A stretch of DNA of 64,000 nucleotides, from contig NZ_CP016364.1 in the NCBI RefSeq assembly GCF_001888185.1, forward strand, positions 372,001-436,000, written 5' to 3'. The notes under the pieces were generated by a model. It was not told where the DNA came from and searched no databases. It saw only the letters and a program-made list of their open reading frames with translations. Source of the stretch: Phaeobacter porticola (lineage in GTDB: Bacteria; Pseudomonadota; Alphaproteobacteria; Rhodobacterales; Rhodobacteraceae). Below are positions 30,828-40,347 of the stretch, piece after piece. Numbering within the stretch: position 1 is the stretch's first letter; the number at the start of each line of letters is the position of its first letter. The position numbers and the translations under genes were made by a program.

Positions 30828-31383
30828 TTCCGCAACCTATACCCCGCGTCTGAAAGCTCTTTACAAGGACACCATCCGTGGCGCCCTGAAAGAAGAGTTC
30901 GGCTACAAGAACGAAATGATGATCCCCAAGCTGGAGAAAATCGTTTTGAACATCGGCTGTGGCCGTGCCGCCGTGAAAGACAGCAAGAAAGCCAAGTCTG
31001 CTCAGGCTGACCTGACCCTCATCGCGGGCCAGAAAGCACTGACAACCGTGGCAAAGAACTCCATTGCTGGCTTCCGCGTTCGCGAAGGCATGCCGATGGG
31101 CGCAAAAGTGACTCTGCGCGGCGAACGGATGTACGAATTCCTCGACCGTCTGACCACCATCGCGATGCCCCGTATCCGCGACTTCCGCGGCGTTCCGGGC
31201 ACGTCTTTTGACGGCCGTGGCAACTATGCCATGGGTCTGAAAGAGCACATGGTCTTCCCTGAGATCGACTTCGATAAGATCGACGAACCTTGGGGTATGG
31301 ACATCGTGATTGCCACCACCGCGGAAACCGACGCGGAAGCAAAGGCGCTGTTGAAAGCTTTCAACATGCCCTTCAACAGCTAA
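30820..31383 (+). CDS. rplE: 50S ribosomal protein L5
   Basis: L5 (187 aa) binds 5S rRNA and the P-site tRNA in the central protuberance. The ATG at 30820 ([19 protein letters not shown]) is chosen over an upstream TTG at 30817. A GGGGGA site sits at 30806-30811 inside the rplX end. Conserved blocks such as [12 protein letters not shown] and [17 protein letters not shown] are intact. The eight-base overlap with rplX suggests coupled translation. rpsN follows after 18 bp. Confidence 0.98.
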   Translation: MLDSATYTPRLKALYKDTIRGALKEEFGYKNEMMIPKLEKIVLNIGCGRAAVKDSKKAKSAQADLTLIAGQKALTTVAKNSIAGFRVREGMPMGAKVTLRGERMYEFLDRLTTIAMPRIRDFRGVPGTSFDGRGNYAMGLKEHMVFPEIDFDKIDEPWGMDIVIATTAETDAEAKALLKAFNMPFNS

Positions 31384-31401
31384 GCGCGGGAAGGAAGAGA
31401 C

Positions 31402-31707
31402 ATGGCTAAGAAAAGCATGATCGAACGCGAGAAGAAGCGCGAACGCCTGGTGGCAAAATACGCCGCAAAGCGTGCCGAGCTGAAAGAAATCGCAGCTGAT
31501 GAAAGCAAGCCGATGGAAGAGCGTTTCAAAGCGCGCCTCGAACTTGCGAAACTGCCGCGTAACTCGTCGGCAACTCGTCTGCACAACCGCTGCCAGCTGA
31601 CCGGCCGTCCTCACGCTTACTATCGTAAGCTGAAGATCAGCCGGATCGCGCTGCGGGAACTGGGCTCGAATGGCCAGATCCCCGGCATGGTGAAATCGAG
31701 CTGGTAA
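31402..31707 (+). CDS. rpsN: 30S ribosomal protein S14
   Basis: S14 (101 aa) is a late-assembling head protein near S3 and S10. This is the longer zinc-free form: the zinc-type CxxC pairs are absent, with only one cysteine in [20 protein letters not shown]. The start is [20 protein letters not shown]. It lies between rplE and rpsH behind an AAGGAAGAGA site. The zinc-free type means it needs no replacement under zinc starvation. Confidence 0.98.
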   Translation: MAKKSMIEREKKRERLVAKYAAKRAELKEIAADESKPMEERFKARLELAKLPRNSSATRLHNRCQLTGRPHAYYRKLKISRIALRELGSNGQIPGMVKSSW

Positions 31708-31720
31708 GGGAGAGACTGAT

Positions 31721-32113
31721 ATGAACGATCCTATCGGCGATATGCTCACCCGTATTCGTAACTCGCAAATGCGTGGCAAATCCACCGTCCTGACCCCGGC
31801 TTCCAAGCTGCGGGCCTGGGTTCTGGATGTGCTGAAGCAAGAGGGTTACATCCGGGGCTATGAGTCCGGGACTGATGCAAAGGGCCATCCGGCTCTGGAA
31901 ATCAGCCTGAAATACTTCGACGGCGAACCTGTTATCCGTGAACTGAAGCGGGTATCCAAACCCGGTCGTCGCGTTTACATGGGCGTCAATGACATCCCGT
32001 CGGTCCGTCAGGGCCTGGGTGTGTCGATTGTCTCCACCCCCCAGGGTGTGATGTCGGACGCAAACGCACGCGCAGCCAACGTCGGCGGCGAAGTGCTCTG
32101 CACCGTCTTCTAA
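31721..32113 (+). CDS. rpsH: 30S ribosomal protein S8
   Basis: S8 (130 aa) is a primary 16S central-domain binder. In E. coli it represses the spc operon by binding near the rplE start. Sequence features are [20 protein letters not shown] at the start and the C-terminal [31 protein letters not shown], the typical S8 ending. It follows rpsN by 13 bp and precedes rplF by 12 bp. Confidence 0.99.
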   Translation: MNDPIGDMLTRIRNSQMRGKSTVLTPASKLRAWVLDVLKQEGYIRGYESGTDAKGHPALEISLKYFDGEPVIRELKRVSKPGRRVYMGVNDIPSVRQGLGVSIVSTPQGVMSDANARAANVGGEVLCTVF

Positions 32114-32125
32114 GGAGGCCCCACG

Positions 32126-32659
32126 ATGTCCCGTATTGGTAAAAAACCGGTCGAACTTCCCAGCGGCGTAACTGCTTCTGTGTCCGGCCAGACCATCGAA
32201 GTCAAAGGCCCCAAGGGCGCCCGTAGCTTCACCGCGACCGACGACGTCACTCTGACTGTTGACGACAATGTCGTCAACGTGGATCCCCGCGGCAAATCCA
32301 AGCGCGCGCGCCAGCAGTGGGGCATGTCCCGCACAATGGTCGCGAACTTGGTTGCAGGCGTGACCACCGGCTTCAAAAAAGAGCTGGAGATCCAGGGTGT
32401 GGGTTACCGGGCTCAGATGCAGGGCAATGTCCTGAAGCTGAACCTGGGCTACAGCCACGATGTTGATTTCACTGTTCCGGAAGGTGTCACCATCACCGCT
32501 CCTAAGCAGACCGAAATCGTTGTCGAAGGTAATGATCAACAACTCGTCGGCGAAGTTGCGGCCAAAATCCGCGACTGGCGTCGTCCTGAGCCCTACAAAG
32601 GCAAGGGTATTCGCTACAAAGGCGAGTTTATCTTCCGCAAGGAAGGCAAGAAGAAGTAA
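32126..32659 (+). CDS. rplF: 50S ribosomal protein L6
   Basis: L6 (177 aa) lies near the GTPase-associated centre and the sarcin-ricin loop. Two related domains are visible, from [17 protein letters not shown] to about residue 80 and from there to the signature [16 protein letters not shown]. An AAGGAGG site precedes the start. rplR follows after 11 bp. Confidence 0.99.
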   Translation: MSRIGKKPVELPSGVTASVSGQTIEVKGPKGARSFTATDDVTLTVDDNVVNVDPRGKSKRARQQWGMSRTMVANLVAGVTTGFKKELEIQGVGYRAQMQGNVLKLNLGYSHDVDFTVPEGVTITAPKQTEIVVEGNDQQLVGEVAAKIRDWRRPEPYKGKGIRYKGEFIFRKEGKKK

Positions 32660-32670
32660 GGACCAGCAAA

Positions 32671-33030
32671 ATGGCAAATACGAAACGTACCCTGTTTCTG
32701 AAGCGCCGGCTGCGCGTCCGGAACAAGCTTCGCAAGGTCAACGCAGGCCGTCCGCGCCTGTCCGTACACCGCTCGAACAAGAACATCTCTGTTCAATTGA
32801 TCGACGACGTACGTGGTGTGACCCTCGCTTCGGCATCGACCCTGGAAAAAGACCTGGGTCACGTTGGCAAGAACAACGTCGAAGCAGCCACCAAAGTGGG
32901 TTCGGTTATCGCCGAACGCGCAAAGGCGGCTGGCGTCTCCGAGGCCTATTTCGATCGTGGCGGCTTCCTGTTTCACGGCAAGGTGAAGGCTCTGGCCGAC
33001 GCTGCGCGTGAAGGCGGCCTGAAGATCTAA
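32671..33030 (+). CDS. rplR: 50S ribosomal protein L18
   Basis: L18 (119 aa) binds 5S rRNA with L5 and joins it to the 50S subunit. The basic N terminus ([21 protein letters not shown]) and the core [18 protein letters not shown] are conserved, and the ending [27 protein letters not shown] is typical. After its stop come two hairpins before rpsE, which is unusual in this otherwise tightly packed operon. Confidence 0.98.
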   Translation: MANTKRTLFLKRRLRVRNKLRKVNAGRPRLSVHRSNKNISVQLIDDVRGVTLASASTLEKDLGHVGKNNVEAATKVGSVIAERAKAAGVSEAYFDRGGFLFHGKVKALADAAREGGLKI

Positions 33031-33039
33031 ATCTCATGC

Positions 33040-33096
33040 GGGCGGCCTTTCGGGGCCGCCCCGATGATCCGGGACCCTGGATGTGTATTCAGGGTC
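33040..33096 (+). other. Two hairpins in the rplR-rpsE gap
   Basis: GGGCGGCC (33040-33047) pairs with GGCCGCCC (33054-33061), and GACCCTG (33073-33079) pairs with CAGGGTC (33090-33096). Neither has a T-run. The 129-bp gap is the longest inside this unit apart from the operon boundaries, so an attenuator, an RNA-processing site or a ribosomal-protein-binding leader is possible. Confidence 0.5.
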
Positions 33097-33159
33097 ACCA
33101 GGATTGGAAGAATAGGCGCGTGTGCTACTACAGTGCGCCACTTTGAAAAGGATTGCCTC

Positions 33160-33729
33160 ATGGCAGAACGTGAAAATCGCCGGGGCCGTGGTCGCCGCGA
33201 AGAAGAAACACCGGAATTTGCTGACCGTCTGGTCGCGATCAACCGGGTGTCGAAAACCGTAAAAGGTGGTAAGCGCTTTGGCTTCGCCGCTCTTGTGGTT
33301 GTTGGTGATCAGAAAGGCCGTGTCGGCTTTGGTAAAGGTAAAGCGAAAGAGGTCCCCGAGGCCATTCGTAAAGCCACCGAGCAGGCCAAGCGTCAGATGA
33401 TCCGCGTGCAGCTGAAAGAAGGTCGCACCCTGCATCACGACATGCACGGCCGTCACGGCGCAGGCAAAGTTGTCATGCGTACCGCACCTGAAGGTACCGG
33501 TATCATCGCAGGTGGTCCGATGCGTGCTGTCTTCGAAATGCTCGGCGTCAAAGACGTTGTTTCGAAGTCGATCGGTTCGCAGAACCCCTACAACATGATC
33601 CGCGCCACTATGGACGGTCTGAAAAAAGAGCAGTCGCCCCGTTCGGTTGCTCAGCGTCGTGGCAAAAAGGTCGCCGACATTCTCCCTAAGCGGGATGATG
33701 CACCGGTTGCCGAAGCTGCTGAAGCGTAA
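33160..33729 (+). CDS. rpsE: 30S ribosomal protein S5
   Basis: S5 (189 aa) acts at the decoding region with S4 and at the mRNA entry channel. The ATG at 33160 ([20 protein letters not shown]) follows a GAAAAGGA site. An in-frame ATG at 33064 lies in the hairpin region, encodes unrelated sequence, and is rejected. The S5 signature [22 protein letters not shown] and the [15 protein letters not shown] block are present. The Ala-rich tail is a common family feature. rpmD follows after 12 bp. Confidence 0.98.
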   Translation: MAERENRRGRGRREEETPEFADRLVAINRVSKTVKGGKRFGFAALVVVGDQKGRVGFGKGKAKEVPEAIRKATEQAKRQMIRVQLKEGRTLHHDMHGRHGAGKVVMRTAPEGTGIIAGGPMRAVFEMLGVKDVVSKSIGSQNPYNMIRATMDGLKKEQSPRSVAQRRGKKVADILPKRDDAPVAEAAEA

Positions 33730-33741
33730 GGAGACGAACTC

Positions 33742-33930
33742 ATGGCTAAAACCATCGTTGTGAAGCAGATCGGTTCCCCGATCCGCCGCCCCGCAGACCA
33801 GCGTGCCACGCTGATCGGTCTGGGTCTGAACAAGATGCATAAAACCCGCGAGCTGGAAGATACCCCTTCCGTACGCGGCATGGTTCGCAAGATCTCCCAC
33901 ATGGTGGAGATCATCGAAGAGCGCGACTAA
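33742..33930 (+). CDS. rpmD: 50S ribosomal protein L30
   Basis: L30 (62 aa) is a small 50S protein with the pattern [56 protein letters not shown], close to the consensus. It ends this transcription unit. A very strong terminator follows at 33954-33988. In E. coli rplO follows directly, but here a 2.6-kb accessory block comes between. Confidence 0.98.
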   Translation: MAKTIVVKQIGSPIRRPADQRATLIGLGLNKMHKTRELEDTPSVRGMVRKISHMVEIIEERD

Positions 33931-33953
33931 GCCTCTTTCGAGTGAACGAAAAC

Positions 33954-33988
33954 AAAAAAGCGCCCCGATCCGTTCGGGGCGCTTTTTT
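33954..33988 (+). terminator. Rho-independent terminator after rpmD
   Basis: A 15-bp perfect stem (33954-33968 with 33974-33988) ending in TTTTTT, with A6 on the other side, so it works on both strands. It ends the long rpmC-rpmD unit. Confidence 0.96.
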
Positions 33989-34417
33989 CATCTGCGCTTC
34001 AATATGTTGCCTGGGTGATCCTTAGGCGTGGTGCGCAGTATAGAACGGCTCAGATTTGAGGGAGATGCCTGCAAATGGGCGCTGTTGATTGAGCCGTATT
34101 GTGGTGGCAGCTTGTCCAGAAGCATCGGGGGCTGGTTCTATCTGGGGGTGGTCCCGCCAGCTGGCGATGCGGCAGGGAGAGCTGTCGCAGGGCAAATGTG
34201 GAAACGTGTCGAAAGGCCGGTACAGATGCCGTCGATTTCTGCGCGTAAGGGCGATGAACCGTCCCCATCTCAACCTCCTGCTGTCAACATCAGCAATGAA
34301 AGCCGGGGTCTGTGATGGGTCTCAGTCTAAGCGGACGCATTATGCCAGTGAAATCGTTGGGCTTGGTTTAGTTTGCTGTCAGGGTATAGGCCCTAGGTCG
34401 TTGGTGATCGTCATAGA
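33989..34417. other. Intergenic stretch, nothing recognised
   Basis: A 429-bp gap between the rpmD terminator and the small minus-strand membrane protein gene. Short open frames on both strands overlap one another and none has a good ribosome site or a recognised family. They may be decayed coding sequence, but no trace could be identified. Confidence 0.35.
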
Positions 34418-34636
34418 TCAGCCAAAGTAGGTGCGGGCGTCATAGTAAGGAAGGTCGGCCGAAGTCTCGTCAGCGTCGCGGCGCTCAATTGCGGACTGGA
34501 TCAGGCGTGTCGCCACTTCGGCAACCATGGGGTAAAGAACGAGAACGGCCACGACGGTGGTGGAGAAGCCGATGTAGCCGCTTGCAACTGCGGTGACGGT
34601 TGCGGTTGCCCCGATGAGTGTGCTGAAGAGTGCCAT
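34418..34636 (-). CDS. Small membrane protein, 72 aa
   Basis: The ATG at 34636 has a good AAGGA site eight bases upstream and gives MALFSTLIGATATVTAVASGYIGFSTTVVAVLVLYPMVAEVATRL, with one or two hydrophobic segments, and a charged C terminus rich in R, D and E (RRDADETSADLPYYDARTYFG). The open frame extends up to 34846 but the extra part is not convincing. No family is recognised. It lies alone in the rpmD-rplO block with the DUF1127 gene some 500 bp away on the other strand. Confidence 0.55.
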   Translation of the reverse strand: MALFSTLIGATATVTAVASGYIGFSTTVVAVLVLYPMVAEVATRLIQSAIERRDADETSADLPYYDARTYFG

Positions 34637-35144
34637 GTCTGTGTTCCTTGATGCTGATGTTTTCGTTGTTCTCAATTTGCCATTTGTCTCAAATTGCATC
34701 AACGACACGAAAGGATAGTCTGAGGTTCCAGAGGCTAGCCCCTGCATCCGTTGGGCAGCCCGGATCGCCGTTGGCGCGGTTTGATAGCTGATTTTGACAT
34801 GTTTTCCGGGGGTGCCTGGTGCAACAGCCCTCATAACAGTCGCCAAAAGGGCAGCAAACGCCCGATCAGATGCCCTAAATGCGGGTCTTCCTGTGCTTTT
34901 CGGTTAGGGTCGGCTAGCGGCAGCGTTTGCCCCGAGTGTCGGTGTCCATCGCCAGACACTGCGCAGCCATGGCAGCCCGGCGCGCGTTAAGATCTGAGTC
35001 ATCTCCCATGCTTGGGGTGCATAGCGGGCAGACCGACCTGTCAGTTGTTTGCGCAAACATTTAGACCTATCTCTCCCTTGTCACTGAAACAGACACATCA
35101 AGAACAACCGGAAATTCGTCCGGTCAGATACAAGGACTAACACT
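34637..35144. promoter_or_regulatory. Intergenic stretch with candidate DUF1127 promoter and operator
   Basis: No gene is supported in this 508-bp gap. Near its end lies a 14-bp perfect palindrome, TGTTTGCGCAAACA (35046-35059). It overlaps a candidate promoter TTGTTT (35045-35050), 17-nt spacer, TATCTC (35068-35073). The palindrome has a central CG and looks like an operator of the LacI type. The leader before the DUF1127 gene is about 65 nt, with an ACCGG/CCGGT hairpin near 35108. Confidence 0.45.
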
Positions 35145-35360
35145 ATGGCACATGTCATCAACACAACTCACACCGGTTTCAACCTCTTCGCCCGCCTGCG
35201 CGGTTTTGCAGAAGAGGTCAAAGACAGCTGGGACCGTCGCGCCGAATACAAGCGCACCTATGCAGAGCTGGACAGCCTCTCCAATCGTGATCTGGCGGAC
35301 ATTGGTATCCGCCGCTGCGACATCGCGCAGATCGCCCATGCGCAGGCCTACGGTCACTAA
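35145..35360 (+). CDS. DUF1127-family small protein
   Basis: A 71-aa protein ending in the DUF1127 pattern, with ELDSLSNRDLADIGIRRCDI (residues about 45-64). Such small Arg-rich proteins are common in alphaproteobacteria. In some relatives they affect phosphate or carbon metabolism and RNA turnover, but the exact role is not settled. A good AAGGA site (35131-35135) precedes the ATG. It is a single gene followed by a terminator at 35463-35489, and the palindrome at its promoter suggests regulated expression. Confidence 0.8.
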   Translation: MAHVINTTHTGFNLFARLRGFAEEVKDSWDRRAEYKRTYAELDSLSNRDLADIGIRRCDIAQIAHAQAYGH

Positions 35361-35462
35361 GCCCCGTCTTTTGCGCAAATGGTGTTTTGGGTCCAACCCA
35401 AGTTAGCCATGGCGCCAAGCTTCGGACCGGCTCTTTCTCCTCCCTCAGGGGCCGGACTGGAC

Positions 35463-35489
35463 ACGCCTCCGCTTTGCGGGGGCGTTTTT
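35463..35489 (+). terminator. Rho-independent terminator after the DUF1127 gene
   Basis: A 10-bp stem (35463-35472 with 35476-35485, one G-U pair, TTT loop) followed by TTTTT. Confidence 0.85.
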
Positions 35490-35654
35490 GGTTTCTGAGG
35501 TGGCGGTGCCAATAAGAGGCCCGGTGTTGGCCAGTAGCTCGCCGTTGCGACCCCAGCGCCCGCCCGCTCCATGATCCGTTCATGCGCCAGTGGCATTCTG
35601 CTCAGGATCGCGATCACTCGTCGGGCCTGACACCCCCGGCACCGATGACCAGGG

Positions 35655-35736
35655 CCCCGGCGTGGCAGCCGGGGAGCACGATAATATTATCCACGCACGG
35701 GAGAGATCCCGTCCCAAACACCCCGGCGGCGCCGCC
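35655..35736. repeat. Cluster of four inverted repeats
   Basis: Four perfect inverted repeats lie in 82 bp. They are CCCCGGC/GCCGGGG (35655-35674), GATAATATTATC (35680-35691), ACGGGA/TCCCGT with a GAGA loop (35697-35712) and GGCGGCGCCGCC (35725-35736). There is no T-run. They lie between two convergent genes and may end the SUKH transcript, bind a protein or be a REP-like element. Confidence 0.6.
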
Positions 35737-35839
35737 ACCCTTTATCGGTCGGCCACAGACGCAACGGACACCGCAACAGACCTGCGATAGCAGCAAACGA
35801 CAGGGCAGAAGCCTTGGCGGGCTGGAGGTGCATTCGGAT

Positions 35840-36346
35840 TCAGGGTAAGTATAGCTTGAGAAACGCGTCGAAGCTTTTAGAGAGCTTTATCGTGTGCAAG
35901 GAGTAACAATCCCAAAACATAACCGGAGACTCCCGACGGGATCCGCCGCGCAAAGCCTCCATGTCGAAGCAAATTTGGCTCCCGGAGCTGTCATACGCAA
36001 AAGGTAGAAGGCCTTCCGGCATACCGGCTTCACGCCACGCCAGTGCCTTTTGCGCGTCAGAGGGATGGTGGAAGTCTGCCAAGTGAGGCGCGGGCTCCGG
36101 AAGGATCAGGGTTAAAAGCGGGAACCGATTGAGCCATCTGAAATGCCGGTCATCTTTTTCACTCAGCCATTCCCAGAGTTTTATAGTCGATGAAGGCAAT
36201 CCGACTTCCAGCAATTGGGATTGGTAGCTTGCAGGCAATGCAACGCCTAAATTGTCTTCGAGAGCCTCCAGGTCGCCTTTATTAATGCTCGTTGGATGAG
36301 AATCAGGGTGGCTCCAAGTCTCGTGAAATTTCTTTAAGTTGCTCAT
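35840..36346 (-). CDS. SUKH-family (SMI1/KNR4) protein
   Basis: A 168-aa soluble protein with the SUKH layout: the N-terminal block [24 protein letters not shown] (residues 26-49), the central [18 protein letters not shown] (113-130), and the end [10 protein letters not shown]...[18 protein letters not shown] proteins commonly serve as immunity proteins against contact-dependent or polymorphic toxins, and some bind toxins of other classes. No toxin gene is visible next to it, so it looks like an orphan. It stands alone between the DUF1127 gene and rplO, transcribed away from rplO. Confidence 0.72.
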   Translation of the reverse strand: MSNLKKFHETWSHPDSHPTSINKGDLEALEDNLGVALPASYQSQLLEVGLPSSTIKLWEWLSEKDDRHFRWLNRFPLLTLILPEPAPHLADFHHPSDAQKALAWREAGMPEGLLPFAYDSSGSQICFDMEALRGGSRRESPVMFWDCYSLHTIKLSKSFDAFLKLYLP

Positions 36347-36419
36347 GTGTCGGTCTCAGTCAAATAACAGAAATCCTCTCTATGAATCTGCGAAAGGTCA
36401 ACAGCATTCCGCGCCACCC

Positions 36420-36448
36420 TTGATCCCCTGCTCCATCGGGTCTATACG
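36420..36448 (+). promoter_or_regulatory. Promoter of rplO-secY-adk
   Basis: TTGATC (36420-36425), a 17-nt spacer and TATACG (36443-36448), then the GC-rich CCCCCGG. It has the same architecture as the rpsJ and rpsL promoters. Predicted start is near 36455, about 90 nt before rplO. Confidence 0.7.
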
Positions 36449-36545
36449 CCCCCGGTGGTCCTGCGGGCCACAGAATCAGAAAACCAAAAAACGCCGTGTC
36501 TGCCCTAATCCGCTTCGGGGGCACTTCCGGCAAAGGAGAAGCGAT

Positions 36546-37016
36546 ATGAAACTCAATGAACTGCGCGACAATCCAGGCGCCACCAAAAAGCGTATGCGCG
36601 TTGCCCGTGGTCCGGGTTCCGGCAAAGGTAAAATGGGTGGCCGTGGTATCAAAGGTCAGAAATCCCGTTCGGGTGTTTCGATCAATGGTTACGAAGGTGG
36701 CCAGATGCCCCTCTACCAACGTCTGCCTAAGCGCGGCTTCAACAAGCCGAACCGCAAGGCATACGCAGTTGTGAACCTGGGCCTGATCCAGAAATTCATC
36801 GACGATGGCAAGCTGGAAGCCGGTTCCATCACCGAAGATACCCTGATCTCTTCGGGTCTGGTACGCCGCAAGCTGGACGGTATCCGCGTTCTGGCAAAGG
36901 GTGAATTCACCGCCAAGGCCACGATCACTGTGACCGGTGCCTCCAAGGCCGCCGTTGACGCAGTCGCAAAGACCGGTGGCGCTCTGACCGTGGCAAACAC
37001 GGCCGCAGCTGAGTAA
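36546..37016 (+). CDS. rplO: 50S ribosomal protein L15
   Basis: L15 (156 aa) is a late-assembly 50S protein. The ATG at 36546 ([34 protein letters not shown]) has an AAAGGAGAAG site. The open frame reaches back to 36339 but that part crosses the promoter and is rejected. The Gly/Lys-rich N terminus and the block [21 protein letters not shown] are conserved. It opens the rplO-secY-adk unit, with a hairpin terminator or attenuator before secY. Confidence 0.98.
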   Translation: MKLNELRDNPGATKKRMRVARGPGSGKGKMGGRGIKGQKSRSGVSINGYEGGQMPLYQRLPKRGFNKPNRKAYAVVNLGLIQKFIDDGKLEAGSITEDTLISSGLVRRKLDGIRVLAKGEFTAKATITVTGASKAAVDAVAKTGGALTVANTAAAE

Positions 37017-37066
37017 CAGCTTGTGAGCGGCGTCGATGCCGCTTACATAGTCTTCAGTTTTCCATT

Positions 37067-37106
37067 AACGCCGCCCGAGCCGGAAAACGGCCCTGGGCGG
37101 CGTTTT
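37067..37106 (+). terminator. Terminator or attenuator between rplO and secY
   Basis: A 10-bp stem AACGCCGCCC (37067-37076) with GGGCGGCGTT (37095-37104), with further pairing in the loop (CCGGAAAACGG), ends in TTTTC. It probably reduces read-through from rplO into secY rather than blocking it, as no other promoter for secY was seen. Confidence 0.7.
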
Positions 37107-37126
37107 CGCAAGAAGAGACCTTTTTT

Positions 37127-38487
<1,361 letters not shown>

Positions 38488-38491
<4 letters not shown>

Positions 38492-39135
38492 GCAATATTA
38501 TTCTTCTGGGCCCGCCCGGCGCGGGCAAAGGAACACAAGCACGTTATCTGGTTGAATCACGCAATATGGTTCAATTGAGCACCGGGGACATGCTGCGCGA
38601 TGCGCAGGCCTCTGGTAGCGAGATGGGCAAACGCGTTGCCGAGGTGATCGCCCGTGGCGAACTGGTCACCGACCGCATTGTCATTGGTCTCATCCGCGAA
38701 AAGATCGAAGAAGGGGCTGAGGGCGGTTTCATCTTCGACGGTTTCCCGCGCACCCTGGCGCAGGCCGATGCGCTGGCGGAGCTGCTGCGTGAGACAGGGC
38801 AGAAGCTGGACGCGGTGATCGAGATGCAGGTGGATGATTCCGCGCTGGTCGCTCGGATCACCGGTCGCTCTACCTGTGGTGACTGCGGTGAGGTCTATCA
38901 CGACGAGACCAAGCCCTGGCCTGCGGATGGCAAGTGCGCCAACTGCGATGGTACCACCCAGAAGCGCCGCCCGGACGACAACGAGGAAAGCCTCCGCACC
39001 CGTCTGATGGAATATTACAAAAAGACCTCGCCGCTCATTGGCTACTACTACGCTAAGGGTAGTCTGCAGCGTCTCGACGGTCTCGCCTCCATCGAAGAGG
39101 TTCGCAAGAATCTCGGTTGGATCATGGGCGACTAA
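38488..39135 (+). CDS. adk: Adenylate kinase
   Basis: Adenylate kinase (215 aa) interconverts ATP plus AMP and two ADP. The P-loop [10 protein letters not shown] is at residues 7-16, and the NMP-binding [14 protein letters not shown] is intact. The LID domain carries four cysteines, CGDC and CANC, about 18 residues apart, so it is the long zinc-binding form typical of Gram-positives and some proteobacteria. The start overlaps secY by four bases, and a strong terminator follows. Confidence 0.98.
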
Positions 39136-39160
39136 GCTGGCCCCAAATCTGCAAATATCC

Positions 39161-39191
39161 AAACGCCCCGTGCCCTGGCATGGGGCGTTTT
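39161..39191 (+). terminator. Rho-independent terminator after adk
   Basis: A 13-bp stem (39161-39173 with 39178-39190, one G-U pair, CCTG loop) followed by TTTTC. Confidence 0.92.
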
Positions 39192-39458
39192 CTGTCCGCA
39201 TGTGGTGAAAATCACTGCAAATGGAGAGGGCAGAGGTTGACCTTGCGGGAAACTTCGGCCCCAGTCTTCCTGTCGGGTTGACCATAGTGCAATTTCCACA
39301 TAGGGAACCCCATCCCTTATGGGAATCATCCCGGGTGTGCGTATTTTTTGCCGCCTGAACACCTCGAAATGCTGGACCCATGGGCGACACTGCCAAGGTC
39401 AAGCGTTGTGAAAAAAGGTTCCGGCGCTACGGAACCGCAACGAAAAGGAAAGTGACAC
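39192..39458 (+). promoter_or_regulatory. Upstream region of rpsM with candidate promoter
   Basis: No gene is supported. TTGACC (39278-39283), a 17-nt spacer and TAGGGA (39301-39306), followed by C-rich ACCCCATCCC, is the best promoter candidate for the rpsM-rpsK-rpoA-rplQ unit. The -10 is poor. The leader would be about 145 nt. Confidence 0.4.
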
Positions 39459-39827
39459 GTGGCACGTATTGCCGGCGTAAACATCCCCACTGCAAAGCGG
39501 GTACCCATCGCCCTCACCTATATCACTGGCATTGGCACAACCTCTGCTGAAGCCATCTGCGAAGCCGTAGGCATCGACGCTACCCGTCGTGTAAACGAGC
39601 TGTCCGACGCTGAAGTTCTGGCCGTGCGTGAGCACATCGACGCCAACTTCACTGTTGAAGGCGACCTGCGTCGTGAAACTCAGATGAACATCAAGCGTTT
39701 GATGGACCTGGGTTGCTACCGCGGTCTGCGTCATCGTCGTAATCTGCCCGTTCGCGGTCAGCGTACCCACACCAACGCTCGTACTCGCAAAGGCCCTGCT
39801 AAGGCCATTGCTGGTAAGAAGAAATAA
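39459..39827 (+). CDS. rpsM: 30S ribosomal protein S13
   Basis: S13 (122 aa) is at the top of the 30S head and bridges to the 50S subunit via S19. The start is [26 protein letters not shown]. The helix-two-turn-helix region and the signature [25 protein letters not shown] are conserved. It opens the alpha operon. An AAAGGAAAGTGACACGTG context precedes the start. Confidence 0.99.
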   Translation: MARIAGVNIPTAKRVPIALTYITGIGTTSAEAICEAVGIDATRRVNELSDAEVLAVREHIDANFTVEGDLRRETQMNIKRLMDLGCYRGLRHRRNLPVRGQRTHTNARTRKGPAKAIAGKKK

Positions 39828-39842
39828 GGGAGGGTTTGATCA

Positions 39843-40232
39843 ATGGCACGCGATAAGACTCGTACCAAGCGCAAAGAGCGCAAGAACATCGCCTCCGGCG
39901 TTGCACATGTGAACTCCTCGTTCAACAACACCAAGATCCTGATCTCGGACGTGCAAGGCAACGCGATTTCCTGGTCCTCCGCAGGCACCATGGGCTTCAA
40001 AGGGTCGCGTAAATCGACTCCTTATGCTGCTCAGATGGCTGCTGAAGATGCAGGCAAAAAAGCGCAGGAACACGGCGTTAAAACCATCGAAGTCGAAGTT
40101 CAGGGTCCCGGTTCTGGCCGTGAATCCGCACTGCGCGCCCTGGCCGCAGTGGGCTTCAATATCACCTCGATCCGTGATGTGACCCCGATGGCCCACAACG
40201 GCTGCCGTCCGCCGAAGCGCCGTCGCGTCTAA
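39843..40232 (+). CDS. rpsK: 30S ribosomal protein S11
   Basis: S11 (129 aa) lies in the platform near the E site and the anti-Shine-Dalgarno sequence. The core [48 protein letters not shown] and the C-terminal [17 protein letters not shown] are highly conserved. An AGGGAGG site precedes the start. It follows rpsM by 15 bp. A 115-bp gap with a hairpin separates it from rpoA. Confidence 0.99.
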   Translation: MARDKTRTKRKERKNIASGVAHVNSSFNNTKILISDVQGNAISWSSAGTMGFKGSRKSTPYAAQMAAEDAGKKAQEHGVKTIEVEVQGPGSGRESALRALAAVGFNITSIRDVTPMAHNGCRPPKRRRV

Positions 40233-40248
40233 GCGATACTAATTTTTG

Positions 40249-40279
40249 CTGGGGCTTTGCGATTTTTGCAGGGCCCCAG
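40249..40279 (+). other. Hairpin in the rpsK-rpoA gap
   Basis: CTGGGGC (40249-40255) pairs with GCCCCAG (40273-40279) across a 17-nt loop holding TTTTTGCA. It may be an attenuator or RNA-processing site before rpoA. Confidence 0.4.
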
Positions 40280-40347
40280 TACGCCATTTGAAACCTCGGG
40301 CGTCTGTACCTTCGGACATGAGGTATAGACAGGAATGGAGGGACCGC

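Larger units (their letters stand above)
35361..35839. other. Convergent gap rich in inverted repeats
   Basis: This gap lies between the DUF1127 gene and the 3' end of the SUKH gene. It holds the DUF1127 terminator (35463-35489) and four inverted repeats at 35655-35736. No gene is supported. Confidence 0.6.

Noticed and set aside
34022-34430. Overlapping short open frames on both strands after the rpmD terminator
   Set aside because: No ribosome site, no recognised family, and several frames of similar length overlap, which is expected by chance in GC-rich DNA.
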